Of a stretch of DNA of 64,000 nt, positions 56,055 through 64,000 are shown piece after piece. The notes beneath the pieces were generated by a model, which saw only the letters and a list, made by a program, of their open reading frames with translations, was not told the origin of the DNA and did not search any database. Both the position numbers and the translations under genes were made by a program. Each line of letters starts with the position of its first letter. Position 1 is the stretch's first letter. The stretch spans positions 620,001 to 684,000 of the forward strand of contig NZ_CP110535.1 of the NCBI RefSeq assembly GCF_026104355.1, given 5' to 3'. Source of the stretch: Halomonas sp. BDJS001. Lineage in GTDB: Bacteria; Pseudomonadota; Gammaproteobacteria; Pseudomonadales; Halomonadaceae.

Positions 56055-57182
56055 TTAAACGCTGCGGGCAATCATCGCGTCTTGCTGCTGCTGTTTTTCG
56101 CGCACTTTTTCGCGAATCAGCTGCTCCAGGTCATCTACCAGGTGGTCGTTACGCAGTTTGCTGGCGGGCTTGCCGTCGATATACACCAGGTTGGCGGGGC
56201 TGCCGCCGGTCAGGCCGATATCGGTCTCTTTGGCTTCGCCGGGGCCGTTGACCACGCAGCCGATCACTGAGACGTTGAGCGGCGTCATCACGTCTTCCAG
56301 CCGCTCTTCGAGCTGGTTCATGGTGCTGATAACGTCAAAATTCTGCCGCGAGCAGCTGGGGCAGGCGATGAAGTTAATACCTTTAGAGCGCAGTTTGAGG
56401 CTGCGCAGCATATCAAAGCCGACCTTGATCTCTTCCACCGGGTCGGCCGCCAGCGAGACGCGAATCGTGTCGCCGATGCCGTCCATCAGCAGCATGCCCA
56501 GGCCAATCGATGATTTTACCGTGCCCGAACGCAGTCCACCCGCTTCGGTAATGCCTAAGTGCAGCGGTTGTTCGATGCGTGCGGCAAGGTCGCGATAGGC
56601 GGCCACGGCCATAAACACATCCGAGGCTTTGACGCTGACTTTGAAGTCGGGGAAATCCAGGCGATCCAGGTAATCAATATGGCGCATGGCGGATTCCACC
56701 AGCGCTGCTGGGGTGGGCTCGCCATACTTCTTCTGCAGGTCTTTTTCCAACGACCCTGCGTTGACGCCGATCCGGATCGGAATGCCATGGTCGCGGGCGG
56801 CGCTAACCACCGCGCGTACCCGGTCTTCACGGCCGATGTTGCCTGGGTTGATGCGTAGGCAGTCAACGCCGAGTTCGGCGACCCGTAGGGCGATTTTGTA
56901 GTCAAAATGGATATCGGCAACGAGCGGTACATTGACCAGCTTTTTGATCTGACCAAAGGTTTCGGCGGCGTCCATATCGGGCACTGAGACGCGCACGATA
57001 TCCGCACCGGCTTTTTCCAGCTGCTGGATTTGGGCCATGGTCGCGGCGACATCCAGGGTGTTGGTATTGGTCATGCTTTGAACGGCAATGGGGGCATCAC
57101 CGCCCACCGCGACGTTTCCGACCTGAATCTGGCGGGAATGGCGGCGTTTTATCGGAGAAGGGGCGTGCATAAGACGGGTCAC
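56055..57182 (-). CDS. ispG: 4-hydroxy-3-methylbut-2-enyl-diphosphate synthase
   Basis: 375 residues. The enzyme reduces MEcPP in the MEP isoprenoid pathway using a 4Fe-4S cluster. The start [22 protein letters not shown] and the barrel precede the cluster cysteines in CPSCSRQ (about 272) and [22 protein letters not shown]. Overlaps rodZ by four bases. Confidence 0.97.
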   Translation of the reverse strand: MTRLMHAPSPIKRRHSRQIQVGNVAVGGDAPIAVQSMTNTNTLDVAATMAQIQQLEKAGADIVRVSVPDMDAAETFGQIKKLVNVPLVADIHFDYKIALRVAELGVDCLRINPGNIGREDRVRAVVSAARDHGIPIRIGVNAGSLEKDLQKKYGEPTPAALVESAMRHIDYLDRLDFPDFKVSVKASDVFMAVAAYRDLAARIEQPLHLGITEAGGLRSGTVKSSIGLGMLLMDGIGDTIRVSLAADPVEEIKVGFDMLRSLKLRSKGINFIACPSCSRQNFDVISTMNQLEERLEDVMTPLNVSVIGCVVNGPGEAKETDIGLTGGSPANLVYIDGKPASKLRNDHLVDDLEQLIREKVREKQQQQDAMIARSV

Positions 57183-58237
57183 TCTCCCAAGGTAAATCGG
57201 GCGACGTTGTTGGCGCCTGCGCGGGCGGGAAGGTCGACTTCCTCGCCTTGGTAGCGCAGTTCGACGCCGGTGGCATTTCCCACGGTTAAACGAAACGGGG
57301 GCTCACCCTCGACGGTCGTCGAGGTGCCGGGCGTTTGTAGGCCAACGAAGACGCGCTGGTTGGTGGCATCAAAAATTTCCGTCCATGACTGCTCGTTAAA
57401 CGTCAGCTCAAGGACATTGGCATTGGCGGTTTGCTCGGTGCCAGCGGTTTGCTCACTCTCGGCGCTGTCCTGCTCGGTAGCGCTCTGCTCACCTTCACCC
57501 TGGCCAGTGCTGCTCGGTTCATCGCTTTCGGCGTCAGCGCCGCTGTCGCTATCCAGAATAGACTCGTCCAGCCCTGCAATGGCGTCAGCGTCATCCTGCG
57601 CACTAGGAGCTTGATCTTGCTCAGCCGTCGATGAAGGCGTGACGTTGGTGGCATTACTGGGCAGCGTCGCGCTTTCGTCGCCACTGGTGAAGCTTGAACC
57701 GTCGCTCTCTTCTGTTTCAGCTGCTTCACTGGCAGGTTCTGCTGGTGCAGTAGCGGTCTCTTCCGGGGTAGTGGAGCCAAAGCCCGGCGGCTCGTTACCC
57801 CCCCGGCTCTGCCACCACATCACGGTGACGGCAATGAGCCCCACAATGACCAGCAGAGTCACCAGCTTAAACAGCCAAGCGCCAATGCGGGAGGGCGGCC
57901 TGGCAGTGGAGACCGGGGTGACTTTGCGTTCGGTGTCGGTGGCGCCGCTACGGGCTTGATAAGCCTCAAGCACCAGCCGGTCATCCATGCCCAGGTATTT
58001 GGCATAAGAGCGCAGGTAGCCGCGGCGATAAGTAGCGACAGGAATCTCTTGGTAGTCATCCCGCTCAAGCCCTGCCACCACGGCGGGGCGCAAGTTGAGC
58101 GCCCGGGCCGCGTCGGTGAGCGGAATGCCCAACTGCTCGCGCTGGCGTGCAAGTAGTTCGCCAGGAGAGGCGCTAGTGGGTGTAACGTGAGTGCTTGGGC
58201 TATCAATGACGTTTTCTTGTGACTGTGTATCGCTCAT
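57179..58237 (-). CDS. rodZ: cytoskeleton protein RodZ
   Basis: 352 residues. An Xre-type helix-turn-helix (about 27-95, [24 protein letters not shown]) that binds MreB is followed by a single membrane helix (about 120-140). A long low-complexity linker rich in Ser, Glu, Ala and Thr follows (about 150-260), then a DUF4115-type periplasmic domain. The linker is strongly acidic, as expected for an exported segment in a salt-adapted cell. RodZ couples MreB filaments to cell-wall synthesis. Confidence 0.94.
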   Translation of the reverse strand: MSDTQSQENVIDSPSTHVTPTSASPGELLARQREQLGIPLTDAARALNLRPAVVAGLERDDYQEIPVATYRRGYLRSYAKYLGMDDRLVLEAYQARSGATDTERKVTPVSTARPPSRIGAWLFKLVTLLVIVGLIAVTVMWWQSRGGNEPPGFGSTTPEETATAPAEPASEAAETEESDGSSFTSGDESATLPSNATNVTPSSTAEQDQAPSAQDDADAIAGLDESILDSDSGADAESDEPSSTGQGEGEQSATEQDSAESEQTAGTEQTANANVLELTFNEQSWTEIFDATNQRVFVGLQTPGTSTTVEGEPPFRLTVGNATGVELRYQGEEVDLPARAGANNVARFTLGE

Positions 58238-58284
58238 GGCTGAGCATCCTTCATTAAATAAGCGGTGATCAGGGCGTCTATCAG

Positions 58285-59019
58285 TCAGTCGTTGCCAAGC
58301 AGGCGCTGGTATTCGGCGGCGACGCTATGCTCGCCGCGCTTCTGTGCGATATCAACCGCCATTCTTAGCGCTGCTTGGTCGGGCTCGGCAAGCTGTAAAT
58401 AGGTTTGCAGCGGTGCCCAGGCCTGAGAGTAATTGCCCTGCGAATATTCGAGTTCAGCTAACATTAAATAGCCGCGTGAGTTACGCGGATCAATACTTTG
58501 CGCGCGCTCCAACCGAGCACGCGCTTTGTCATATTCTTCCAGCGCCAGGTAGCACTGCCCCAGGTTAGTAAACAGCTGGGCACGGTTGGCGTACTGGGCA
58601 TCCTGTGATGCGGTTTCTAACTGCTCACAGGCGGCATTGAACTGGCCCTGGCCGTACAAGAATGCGGCATAGTTATTACGGGCGCGGGTGAAGTCAGGTT
58701 CGGCATTCACCGCCTGTTGAAAATAGTCGTTGGCAAGGTCGCTTTCGCCCTGACGCTGGTAAACCAGGGCCAGTGCCTGCAGTGCTTCGGCATGGCGTGG
58801 GGCAATTTCAAGCGCTCGATCCAGTGCGTTGAGTGCGCGGGGAAGATTGTCACGCTCCAGATAGGCAACGCCTAGCTGGGTATAAGCGTCTGCCGCCGCG
58901 GGATTGGTTTGCGCTGTATGGTTGTTGGACGAGGCACAGCCGGCCAGCCACAAGCTACCGATCAGTACGGTGAGCATGGGCACCCGTGATGGGTGTTGGC
59001 GCCTGCAGTGAGCGATCAT
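58285..59019 (-). CDS. pilW: type IV pilus biogenesis/stability lipoprotein PilW (PilF)
   Basis: 244 residues from the ATG at 59019, which has GAGGA five bases upstream; a longer frame to 59070 lacks one. The lipobox LAGC is near residue 28, and six TPR units follow (for example YTQLGVAYLERDNLPRALNALDRAL). PilW/PilF pilots the PilQ secretin to the outer membrane. Its position between rodZ and rlmN is the conserved one; no other pilus gene is in the window. Confidence 0.93.
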   Translation of the reverse strand: MIAHCRRQHPSRVPMLTVLIGSLWLAGCASSNNHTAQTNPAAADAYTQLGVAYLERDNLPRALNALDRALEIAPRHAEALQALALVYQRQGESDLANDYFQQAVNAEPDFTRARNNYAAFLYGQGQFNAACEQLETASQDAQYANRAQLFTNLGQCYLALEEYDKARARLERAQSIDPRNSRGYLMLAELEYSQGNYSQAWAPLQTYLQLAEPDQAALRMAVDIAQKRGEHSVAAEYQRLLGND

Positions 59020-59155
59020 GTAAATCCTCGTGTGGTGAACGTCCAACAGCTCGTAAGGCAATACATACAACAGTGTTCATCTAAATAAAAACCGTGACCA
59101 TCAAAGCGCCGTGCCAAGCGGAAGTCAAGACAAGGCCGGTTTTCTACCCTTTACC

Positions 59156-60355
59156 CTAGTCCGCATCAAGCTGTACTGACTGGATATAGCGTGCACTGCG
59201 TTTGGTGCGGTCTTTCACGCGACCAACCAACTGACCACAAGCGGCATCAATATCTTCACCTCGGGTCGTTCTTACCGTCGCGTTGTAGCCTAAATCATAT
59301 AACCACTGCTGGAAGCGCATCACTTGGTTGCGCGACGGTTTTTCGTATCCAGAGTTGGGAAACGGGTTAAAAGGGATCAAATTGATCTTGCACGGCAGCT
59401 CTTTAAGCAGTGCAGCAAGCTGCTCGGCGTGCTCCTGCTGATCATTGACGTCCTTGATCAGCGTGTACTCAATGGTGACCTGACGGTTATCCGGGCACTT
59501 GGAGAGGTAGCGGTGGCAAGCATCCAACAGCGCGCGAATATTGTACTTACGGTTGATGGGCACCAGCTCATTGCGCAATTCGTCAGTCGACGCATGCAGT
59601 GAAATCGCCAGACTAACGTCCATTTCGTCGCCAAGCTTGTCGATCATCGGCACCACGCCAGAGGTCGACAGCGTCACACGGCGCTTGGACAAGCCATAGC
59701 CGTTGTCATCGAGCATCAGCTTCATGGCGGGCACAACGTTATCGAAGTTGAGCAGCGGTTCGCCCATGCCCATCATTACCACGTTGGTCACCGGACGGTT
59801 CGCCGTATCCCGCCGCGGGCCAACGCTGCGCTGAGCGACCCACACCTGGCCGATAATTTCAGCAGCGGTCAAGTTGCGCTGAAAGCCCTGTTTGCCGGTG
59901 GAGCAGAAACTGCAGTCCAGCGAGCAACCGACCTGGGAGGAAACGCATAGCGTGCGGCGCTTGCCGTTCTCCGCCGGGATCAGCACCGTTTCTACATAGC
60001 TGCCATCCTCCACTTCCAACACCCACTTACGGGTGCCATCACTGGAGGTGCCTTCATAGACAACCCCAGGGCCACGTATCTCTGCCAGTCTGGCCAGTTT
60101 TTCACGCAGCGCTTTGGAGAGATTCGTCATGGCAGCAAAGTCATCGCTGCCTTCCTGGTGAATCCACTTCATCAGCTGCGCAGCACGGAACTTCTTTTCG
60201 CCAATCGACAGAAAGAAGGCTTCCATCTGCTCGCGGGACATGCCAAGCAGGTTTTGACGCTCAGGGGGCGCTTTTGCAGCAGGCGTGCTGGCGGCATCTG
60301 AGCTATTGGCGTCAGTCGGTGGGGCGGGCGTATGTTGGGCTACAGTGGTGGTCAT
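59156..60355 (-). CDS. rlmN: dual-specificity 23S rRNA/tRNA adenine-C2 methyltransferase
   Basis: 399 residues, with about 30 extra Ala/Thr/Pro-rich residues ahead of the usual [14 protein letters not shown] start. The radical-SAM triad is in [11 protein letters not shown] (about 150), the methyl-carrying cysteine in DAACGQL near the C-terminus. It methylates A2503 of 23S rRNA and A37 of some tRNAs. A shorter start is possible but none has a better ribosome site. Confidence 0.95.
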   Translation of the reverse strand: MTTTVAQHTPAPPTDANSSDAASTPAAKAPPERQNLLGMSREQMEAFFLSIGEKKFRAAQLMKWIHQEGSDDFAAMTNLSKALREKLARLAEIRGPGVVYEGTSSDGTRKWVLEVEDGSYVETVLIPAENGKRRTLCVSSQVGCSLDCSFCSTGKQGFQRNLTAAEIIGQVWVAQRSVGPRRDTANRPVTNVVMMGMGEPLLNFDNVVPAMKLMLDDNGYGLSKRRVTLSTSGVVPMIDKLGDEMDVSLAISLHASTDELRNELVPINRKYNIRALLDACHRYLSKCPDNRQVTIEYTLIKDVNDQQEHAEQLAALLKELPCKINLIPFNPFPNSGYEKPSRNQVMRFQQWLYDLGYNATVRTTRGEDIDAACGQLVGRVKDRTKRSARYIQSVQLDAD

Positions 60356-60444
60356 GGCGGTCAGCGTTATAGAAAGGGGCGGGGGACTAGCCCCCGCAAA
60401 ATGGCCGGCAACGAAAGTTGATTCGGCGGCGCTACCTTAAAGGC

Positions 60445-60870
60445 TTAGCGCGGGCAGATTTCGTCGTTGCCAAAGAAGTAGCTAATTTCGCGCTCAGCGC
60501 TTTCCGGGGAGTCAGAACCATGGACAGCATTGGCGTCGATTGTTTCCGCGAAATCGGCGCGAATAGTGCCGGGTGCCGCTTCTTTCGGGTTAGTCGCGCC
60601 CATCAGGTCACGGTTTTTAGCGATGGCGCCTTCACCTTCAAGCACTTGTACAACGACCGGGCCAGAGGTCATGAAACCCACCAGGTCTTTAAAGAACGGA
60701 CGCTCTTTGTGCTCTGCATAGAAGCCACCCGCCTTCTCTTCAGAGAGATGAACCATTTTGGCTGCGACGACTTTTAGGCCAGCTTTTTCAAAGCGGGCAA
60801 TGATCTCGCCGATGGCATTTTTGGCAACGGCGTCAGGCTTGATAATAGAAAGAGTGCGTTCAGTAGCCAT
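60445..60870 (-). CDS. ndk: nucleoside diphosphate kinase
   Basis: 141 residues, the standard length. [16 protein letters not shown] at the start and the phosphohistidine site NAVHGSDS (about 115-122) are intact. It balances nucleoside triphosphate pools. An AAGGAG-type site lies before the ATG. A terminator upstream at 60901-60931 shows that it is transcribed separately from iscA. Confidence 0.97.
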   Translation of the reverse strand: MATERTLSIIKPDAVAKNAIGEIIARFEKAGLKVVAAKMVHLSEEKAGGFYAEHKERPFFKDLVGFMTSGPVVVQVLEGEGAIAKNRDLMGATNPKEAAPGTIRADFAETIDANAVHGSDSPESAEREISYFFGNDEICPR

Positions 60871-60900
60871 GTAAATGGTCTCCTTGAAAAAGGCTTAAGC

Positions 60901-60931
60901 AAAAAGTGCCGCCCTAGAAGGCCAGGGCGGC
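60901..60931 (-). terminator. terminator between iscA and ndk
   Basis: GCCGCCCT and AGGGCGGC form the stem with an eight-base loop; read on the minus strand it is followed by ACTTTTTGC. It ends the iscRSA transcript. Confidence 0.75.
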
Positions 60932-61092
60932 CCAGAAATGAGTCAGTTAATAGTGCTTCGGCAGCTAGCGTTTTTAAGCAGCAGTGCATTGAAAAAAGCA
61001 TGCTGGCGTAACCCAGCTACCGGAGCCTGTGTATCCAGGGGCGCGATTATAGCGCTTAAGCCCGGGGATGAATACCGGCGATGAAGTTGGCG

Positions 61093-61419
61093 TTAGACAG
61101 TAAAGCTTTCACCGCAGCCGCACTCATCTTTGACGTTGGGGTTATTGAAGCGGAAAAAGCGGTTCAGCCCTTCGCTGACGTAATCCACTTCGCTGCCGTT
61201 GAGCATCTCCACCGCATCGGGGGCGACATAAACGCTGGCGCCATGGGCTTCAAAATGCACTTCGTCATCATTGACGGTATCGGCAAAATCAAGCACATAG
61301 CTATAGCCAGAGCAGCCGCTTGGCTTGACCGAGACGCGTAGGCCAAGGCCTTGGCCGCGCTCGTCGAGCACGTGGCGAATCTGTTGTGCGGCAGCCGGGG
61401 TAATATTGAGTGTTGCCAT
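61093..61419 (-). CDS. iscA: A-type iron-sulfur carrier IscA
   Basis: 108 residues, the A-type carrier family with conserved cysteines in KPSGCSGYSY and CGCGESF at the end. It accepts or passes on Fe-S clusters. It starts 25 bases after iscS with no iscU between them, unlike the usual iscRSUA order. The assignment to IscA rather than ErpA or SufA rests mainly on the operon. Confidence 0.92.
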   Translation of the reverse strand: MATLNITPAAAQQIRHVLDERGQGLGLRVSVKPSGCSGYSYVLDFADTVNDDEVHFEAHGASVYVAPDAVEMLNGSEVDYVSEGLNRFFRFNNPNVKDECGCGESFTV

Positions 61420-61444
61420 GGGGCGTCCTCCTTAAAATAGTCAG

Positions 61445-62623
61445 CTAGTCAGCCGCTTGACGGGGCGGTGTACGTAAACCGCTCACCGCATGGCGTATGA
61501 GTGTTAGCGCATGGTCAATGTCGGCTTCAGTGGTAAAGCGCCCGAAGCTAAAACGCAGCGATGAGAGTGCCAGCGCGCGGGGCGTGCCGATGCCGAGCAG
61601 CACGTAGGATGGATCGACGCTGGCAGAGTTGCACGCCGAACCGGTCGAAACCGCAACATCGCGCAGCGCCATTAGCAGCGACTCTCCATCCACGCCTTCA
61701 AACGCCAGGTTGAGAATATTGGGAACAGCACGGTCGAGAGGTGTATTGGCAAAAATGCCCTCGACGCCTTCCAGGCCGTCCAGAAAGCGCTGTTGCAAGC
61801 GCGTAATATGGGCGTTGTCTTCGTCGTACTGCTGCTGCATCAGCGCAAAGGCTTCACCCATGCCGGCAATTTGGTGGGTCGGCAGGGTGCCTGAACGCAT
61901 ACCGCGTTCATGGCCACCGCCATGTATCAGCGCCTCAACGCGAATATCCGGGTGGCGTTTCACATACAGCGCCCCAACGCCTTTGGGGCCGTAGGTTTTA
62001 TGGCCAGACAGCGACATCAGATCAATCTGCTGGCCGACCACGTCCAGGGGGATTCGGCCAACCGCCTGGGCGGCATCGGTATGAAACGCTGCGCCAAACT
62101 CATGGGCAACGGCCGATAGAGCGGCAATGTCGTTAATGCTGCCCAGCTCGTTGTTAACCGCCATCAGTGAGACCAGCGCGGTGTCGTCGCGCATCGCGGC
62201 GCGCAGCTGCTCGGGTTGAATGCAGCCATCTCGCCCCGGCGTTAGCCAGGTGACCTCGAAGCCCTCTTGTTCCAGCGCATGGGCAGTATCCACCACCGCT
62301 TTGTGCTCGATAGTTGAGGTTACCAAGTGCAGACCGCGCTCGCGGTTAGCGCGCATAAAGCCAATCAGCGCCAGGTTGTCTGCTTCGGTAGCGCCGCTGG
62401 TCCAGACGATCTCTCTCGGATCGGCACCAATGGCGTCGGCCACCTGGCGTCGCGCCTGCTCAATCACCTGCTCTGCCTGCCAGCCTAACATATGGCTGCG
62501 CGAAGCCGGGTTGGCAAATAGCTGGTCAACCGTCAGGTAGCGCTGCATCACCTCAACCACGCGGGCATCCGCCGGCGCGGTGGCGGCGTAGTCCAGGTAA
62601 ATGGGCAGCGTGGGTGTGGTCAT
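61445..62623 (-). CDS. iscS: cysteine desulfurase IscS
   Basis: 392 residues from the ATG at 62623; a longer frame to 62743 would run into iscR. PLP-dependent enzyme with YLDYAATAPADARV at the start, the PLP lysine in LSGHKTYGPKG (about 203) and the catalytic loop cysteine in VSTGSACNSASVDPSYVL. It supplies sulfur for clusters and tRNA thiolation. The C-terminus ends HAVSGLRTPPRQAAD, and lacks the SPLWE-type tail that contacts IscU in E. coli, which agrees with the absence of iscU here. Confidence 0.92.
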   Translation of the reverse strand: MTTPTLPIYLDYAATAPADARVVEVMQRYLTVDQLFANPASRSHMLGWQAEQVIEQARRQVADAIGADPREIVWTSGATEADNLALIGFMRANRERGLHLVTSTIEHKAVVDTAHALEQEGFEVTWLTPGRDGCIQPEQLRAAMRDDTALVSLMAVNNELGSINDIAALSAVAHEFGAAFHTDAAQAVGRIPLDVVGQQIDLMSLSGHKTYGPKGVGALYVKRHPDIRVEALIHGGGHERGMRSGTLPTHQIAGMGEAFALMQQQYDEDNAHITRLQQRFLDGLEGVEGIFANTPLDRAVPNILNLAFEGVDGESLLMALRDVAVSTGSACNSASVDPSYVLLGIGTPRALALSSLRFSFGRFTTEADIDHALTLIRHAVSGLRTPPRQAAD

Positions 62624-62675
62624 CGTTACGTTCCAGCGGTTGATCGTTTTGGGTAATCGGGTCTGTACTGTAGCG

Positions 62676-63143
62676 TCAGGGTGAAGAGGCGAGAATGCCT
62701 GCCTCAGCACGCTGTTTTTGTCGCGACGCAATACGTATGACATCAGGGCGGAGCATCAGTTGTGCCAGGGTCATATCGTCAAGGAAATGGCGTATCTGCA
62801 CAGAGAGCTCGCACCACAAATGGTGGGTCAAGCAGGTGTCACCCTGTTGGCAGTCGGAAAGCCCCTGGCAGCGGGTGGCATCGACGCTTTCGTTTACCGC
62901 GTCAATCACCTTTGAAACGCTGATGGCATCCGCCGGCTGCGAAAGCAGATAGCCGCCGCCTGGGCCGCGCACGCTATTGACCAAACCTGCACGGCGCAGG
63001 CGAGCAAAAAGCTGCTCTAAATAGGAGAGCGATATCTCTTGGCGCTGGGAGATATCGCTTAAGCTGGTTGGGCCGTTGTGGGCATGCAAGGCTAAATCGA
63101 GCATGGCAGTAACGGCGTAACGGCCTTTGGTGGTCAAGCGCAT
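62676..63143 (-). CDS. iscR: iron-sulfur cluster regulator IscR
   Basis: 155 residues of the Rrf2 family. [20 protein letters not shown] and the winged helix with [30 protein letters not shown] are typical; the cluster-binding cysteines are in [14 protein letters not shown] (about 92-105). It represses isc genes when carrying its cluster. A matching site overlaps its promoter at 63196-63228. Confidence 0.95.
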   Translation of the reverse strand: MRLTTKGRYAVTAMLDLALHAHNGPTSLSDISQRQEISLSYLEQLFARLRRAGLVNSVRGPGGGYLLSQPADAISVSKVIDAVNESVDATRCQGLSDCQQGDTCLTHHLWCELSVQIRHFLDDMTLAQLMLRPDVIRIASRQKQRAEAGILASSP

Positions 63144-63195
63144 GGCAAGCCCCTCGACGCTGTATGCTCAGCGCACTAACGGCAAATGTGCTGCC

Positions 63196-63228
63196 ATTAT
63201 GGGAAAACCTGAGTGCTTTGGTCAACCA
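63196..63228 (-). promoter_or_regulatory. iscR promoter with probable IscR type 1 site
   Basis: On the minus strand TTGACC (63225-63220) and CATAAT (63201-63196) are 18 bases apart. The stretch TTGACCAAAGCACTCAGGT resembles the type 1 IscR site in the E. coli iscR promoter. It lies over the end of cysE. Confidence 0.6.
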
Positions 63229-64000
63229 TTACGCGGCGGCAGCGTTTCTTGCTCACTGGCCGACGCGTCTGCCGAGTGCTTGCCAAGGCCAGCGCAGCCG
63301 GTATCGCTTTCGTCCAGGATGTCGGCAAAATCTTCGTCACGCAGCGCCGGTAGCTGGCCGTCGCGGTAGTTGTCATCCAGCTTGCGCAGGGTCGAACACA
63401 TGCGCTCGATGCGCTCATCCACGGCGTGCATATGGTCGAGCATCGCCTGCATGGAGCGGGCCACGGGGTCGGGCATATCCTGGCTGACGCCGTAGGCATC
63501 AAAGCCAAACTTCTGACAGATCGCTTCGCGGCGTGCCGGATCTACATCCAGCGCCTCTTCCACATCGGGGTCAGCGCGTTTAACGATTTTACCGGGAATG
63601 CCCACCACCGTGGCGCCCGGCGGTACTTCCTTGGTGACGACTGCATTAGAGCCAATTTTTGCCCCAGCGCCCACCGTAAAGGGCCCCAATATTTTGGCAC
63701 CCGCGCCGACAATGACTCCATCCCCCAAGGTGGGATGGCGCTTGCCTTTGTTCCAACTGGTGCCGCCCAGGGTGACCCCTTGATAGAGTGTAACGTTATC
63801 GCCCACTAACGCTGTTTCGCCAATCACCACGCCCATGCCGTGATCAATAAAAAACCGTCGCCCAATAGTGGCGCCTGGATGAATCTCAATGCCGGTCAGC
63901 CAGCGTGAAAATGTCGATAGCGTCCGTGCCAGCCACTTGAGGTTTTTTTTCCACAGCCAGTGGCCGCAGCGATGCAGCAATAGGGCGTGCAGGCCCGGGT
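63222..64000 (-). CDS. cysE: serine O-acetyltransferase (partial, N-terminus outside window)
   Basis: The visible 258 residues begin inside the N-terminal helical domain ([16 protein letters not shown]), which continues past base 64000. The left-handed beta-helix of hexapeptide repeats follows, with [27 protein letters not shown] and the [23 protein letters not shown] loop. It makes O-acetylserine for cysteine synthesis. The frame stays open to the window edge, so no start can be named. A cysE-iscR-iscS order is common and links cysteine supply to desulfurase demand. The C-terminal tail is longer than usual and of low complexity. Confidence 0.93.
   Translation of the reverse strand, partial: PGLHALLLHRCGHWLWKKNLKWLARTLSTFSRWLTGIEIHPGATIGRRFFIDHGMGVVIGETALVGDNVTLYQGVTLGGTSWNKGKRHPTLGDGVIVGAGAKILGPFTVGAGAKIGSNAVVTKEVPPGATVVGIPGKIVKRADPDVEEALDVDPARREAICQKFGFDAYGVSQDMPDPVARSMQAMLDHMHAVDERIERMCSTLRKLDDNYRDGQLPALRDEDFADILDESDTGCAGLGKHSADASASEQETLPPRNG

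Overview
The window reads as a chromosomal segment of a GC-rich gammaproteobacterium, most likely Halomonas or a close member of the Halomonadaceae. The main grounds are the collinear block der-bamB-yfgM-hisS-ispG-rodZ-pilW-rlmN-ndk-iscA-iscS-iscR, which is typical of Gammaproteobacteria, together with trkH/trkA, opgGH, a bioBFHCD-bioA biotin cluster, aceK, and the halves of the rsmB-fmt-def / dprA-tsaC-hemF-aroE neighbourhood. This taxonomic call is an inference from gene order and protein style; no rRNA gene is present. I saw no tRNA, insertion sequence, prophage or CRISPR array.

Bases 1-10403 are an accessory catabolic island. A minus-strand operon encodes a PEP-mutase/isocitrate-lyase family lyase, a cysteine hydrolase, two PuuE-like polysaccharide-deacetylase-fold amidohydrolases and a flavoprotein dehydrogenase that runs off the left edge. 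A plus-strand arm encodes a GntR/UTRA regulator, LeuC/LeuD-type hydro-lyase subunits and a three-component TRAP transporter. Two near-identical 18-bp palindromes (TGTATTA-N4-TAATACA) sit on either side of the regulator gene and probably tie both arms to it. The set looks like a complete uptake-and-breakdown route for an amide- or imide-containing carboxylic acid, ending in hydration of an alkylmaleate-like acid and carbon-carbon cleavage. The substrate is not known to me. The large hydro-lyase subunit is frameshifted at a run of nine G.

Bases 10404-17640 hold a Zur-box-preceded COG0523 zinc-handling GTPase, a PepSY membrane protein coupled to a small TIGR03643 protein, a methyltransferase, an AT-rich patch with an XRE regulator, and a GAF-GAF-GGDEF-EAL cyclic-di-GMP protein. 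Bases 18021-22104 are opgGH (osmoregulated periplasmic glucans). Bases 22186-27207 are an ethanolamine module (AraC regulator, eutBC, permease) without microcompartment genes; its permease leader carries four TAACAAT repeats at an exact 14-bp period. CIA30-like, aceK and sirtuin genes follow.

Bases 30393-36085 are the biotin operon (bioB first, behind a probable BirA operator; bioC carries a frameshift close to its end). Bases 36269-41552 hold tapT, a TraB-family protein, trkH, trkA and a dodecin. Bases 41605-49183 are housekeeping: rsmB-fmt-def on the minus strand and, divergently, an OPG-unrelated exported protein, dprA, tsaC, hemF and aroE. Bases 49266-64000 are minus-strand: a small membrane protein, an M48 lipoprotein protease, an orphan lipoprotein, then the der-to-iscR block and the cut-off cysE. 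The isc locus lacks iscU, hscBA and fdx.
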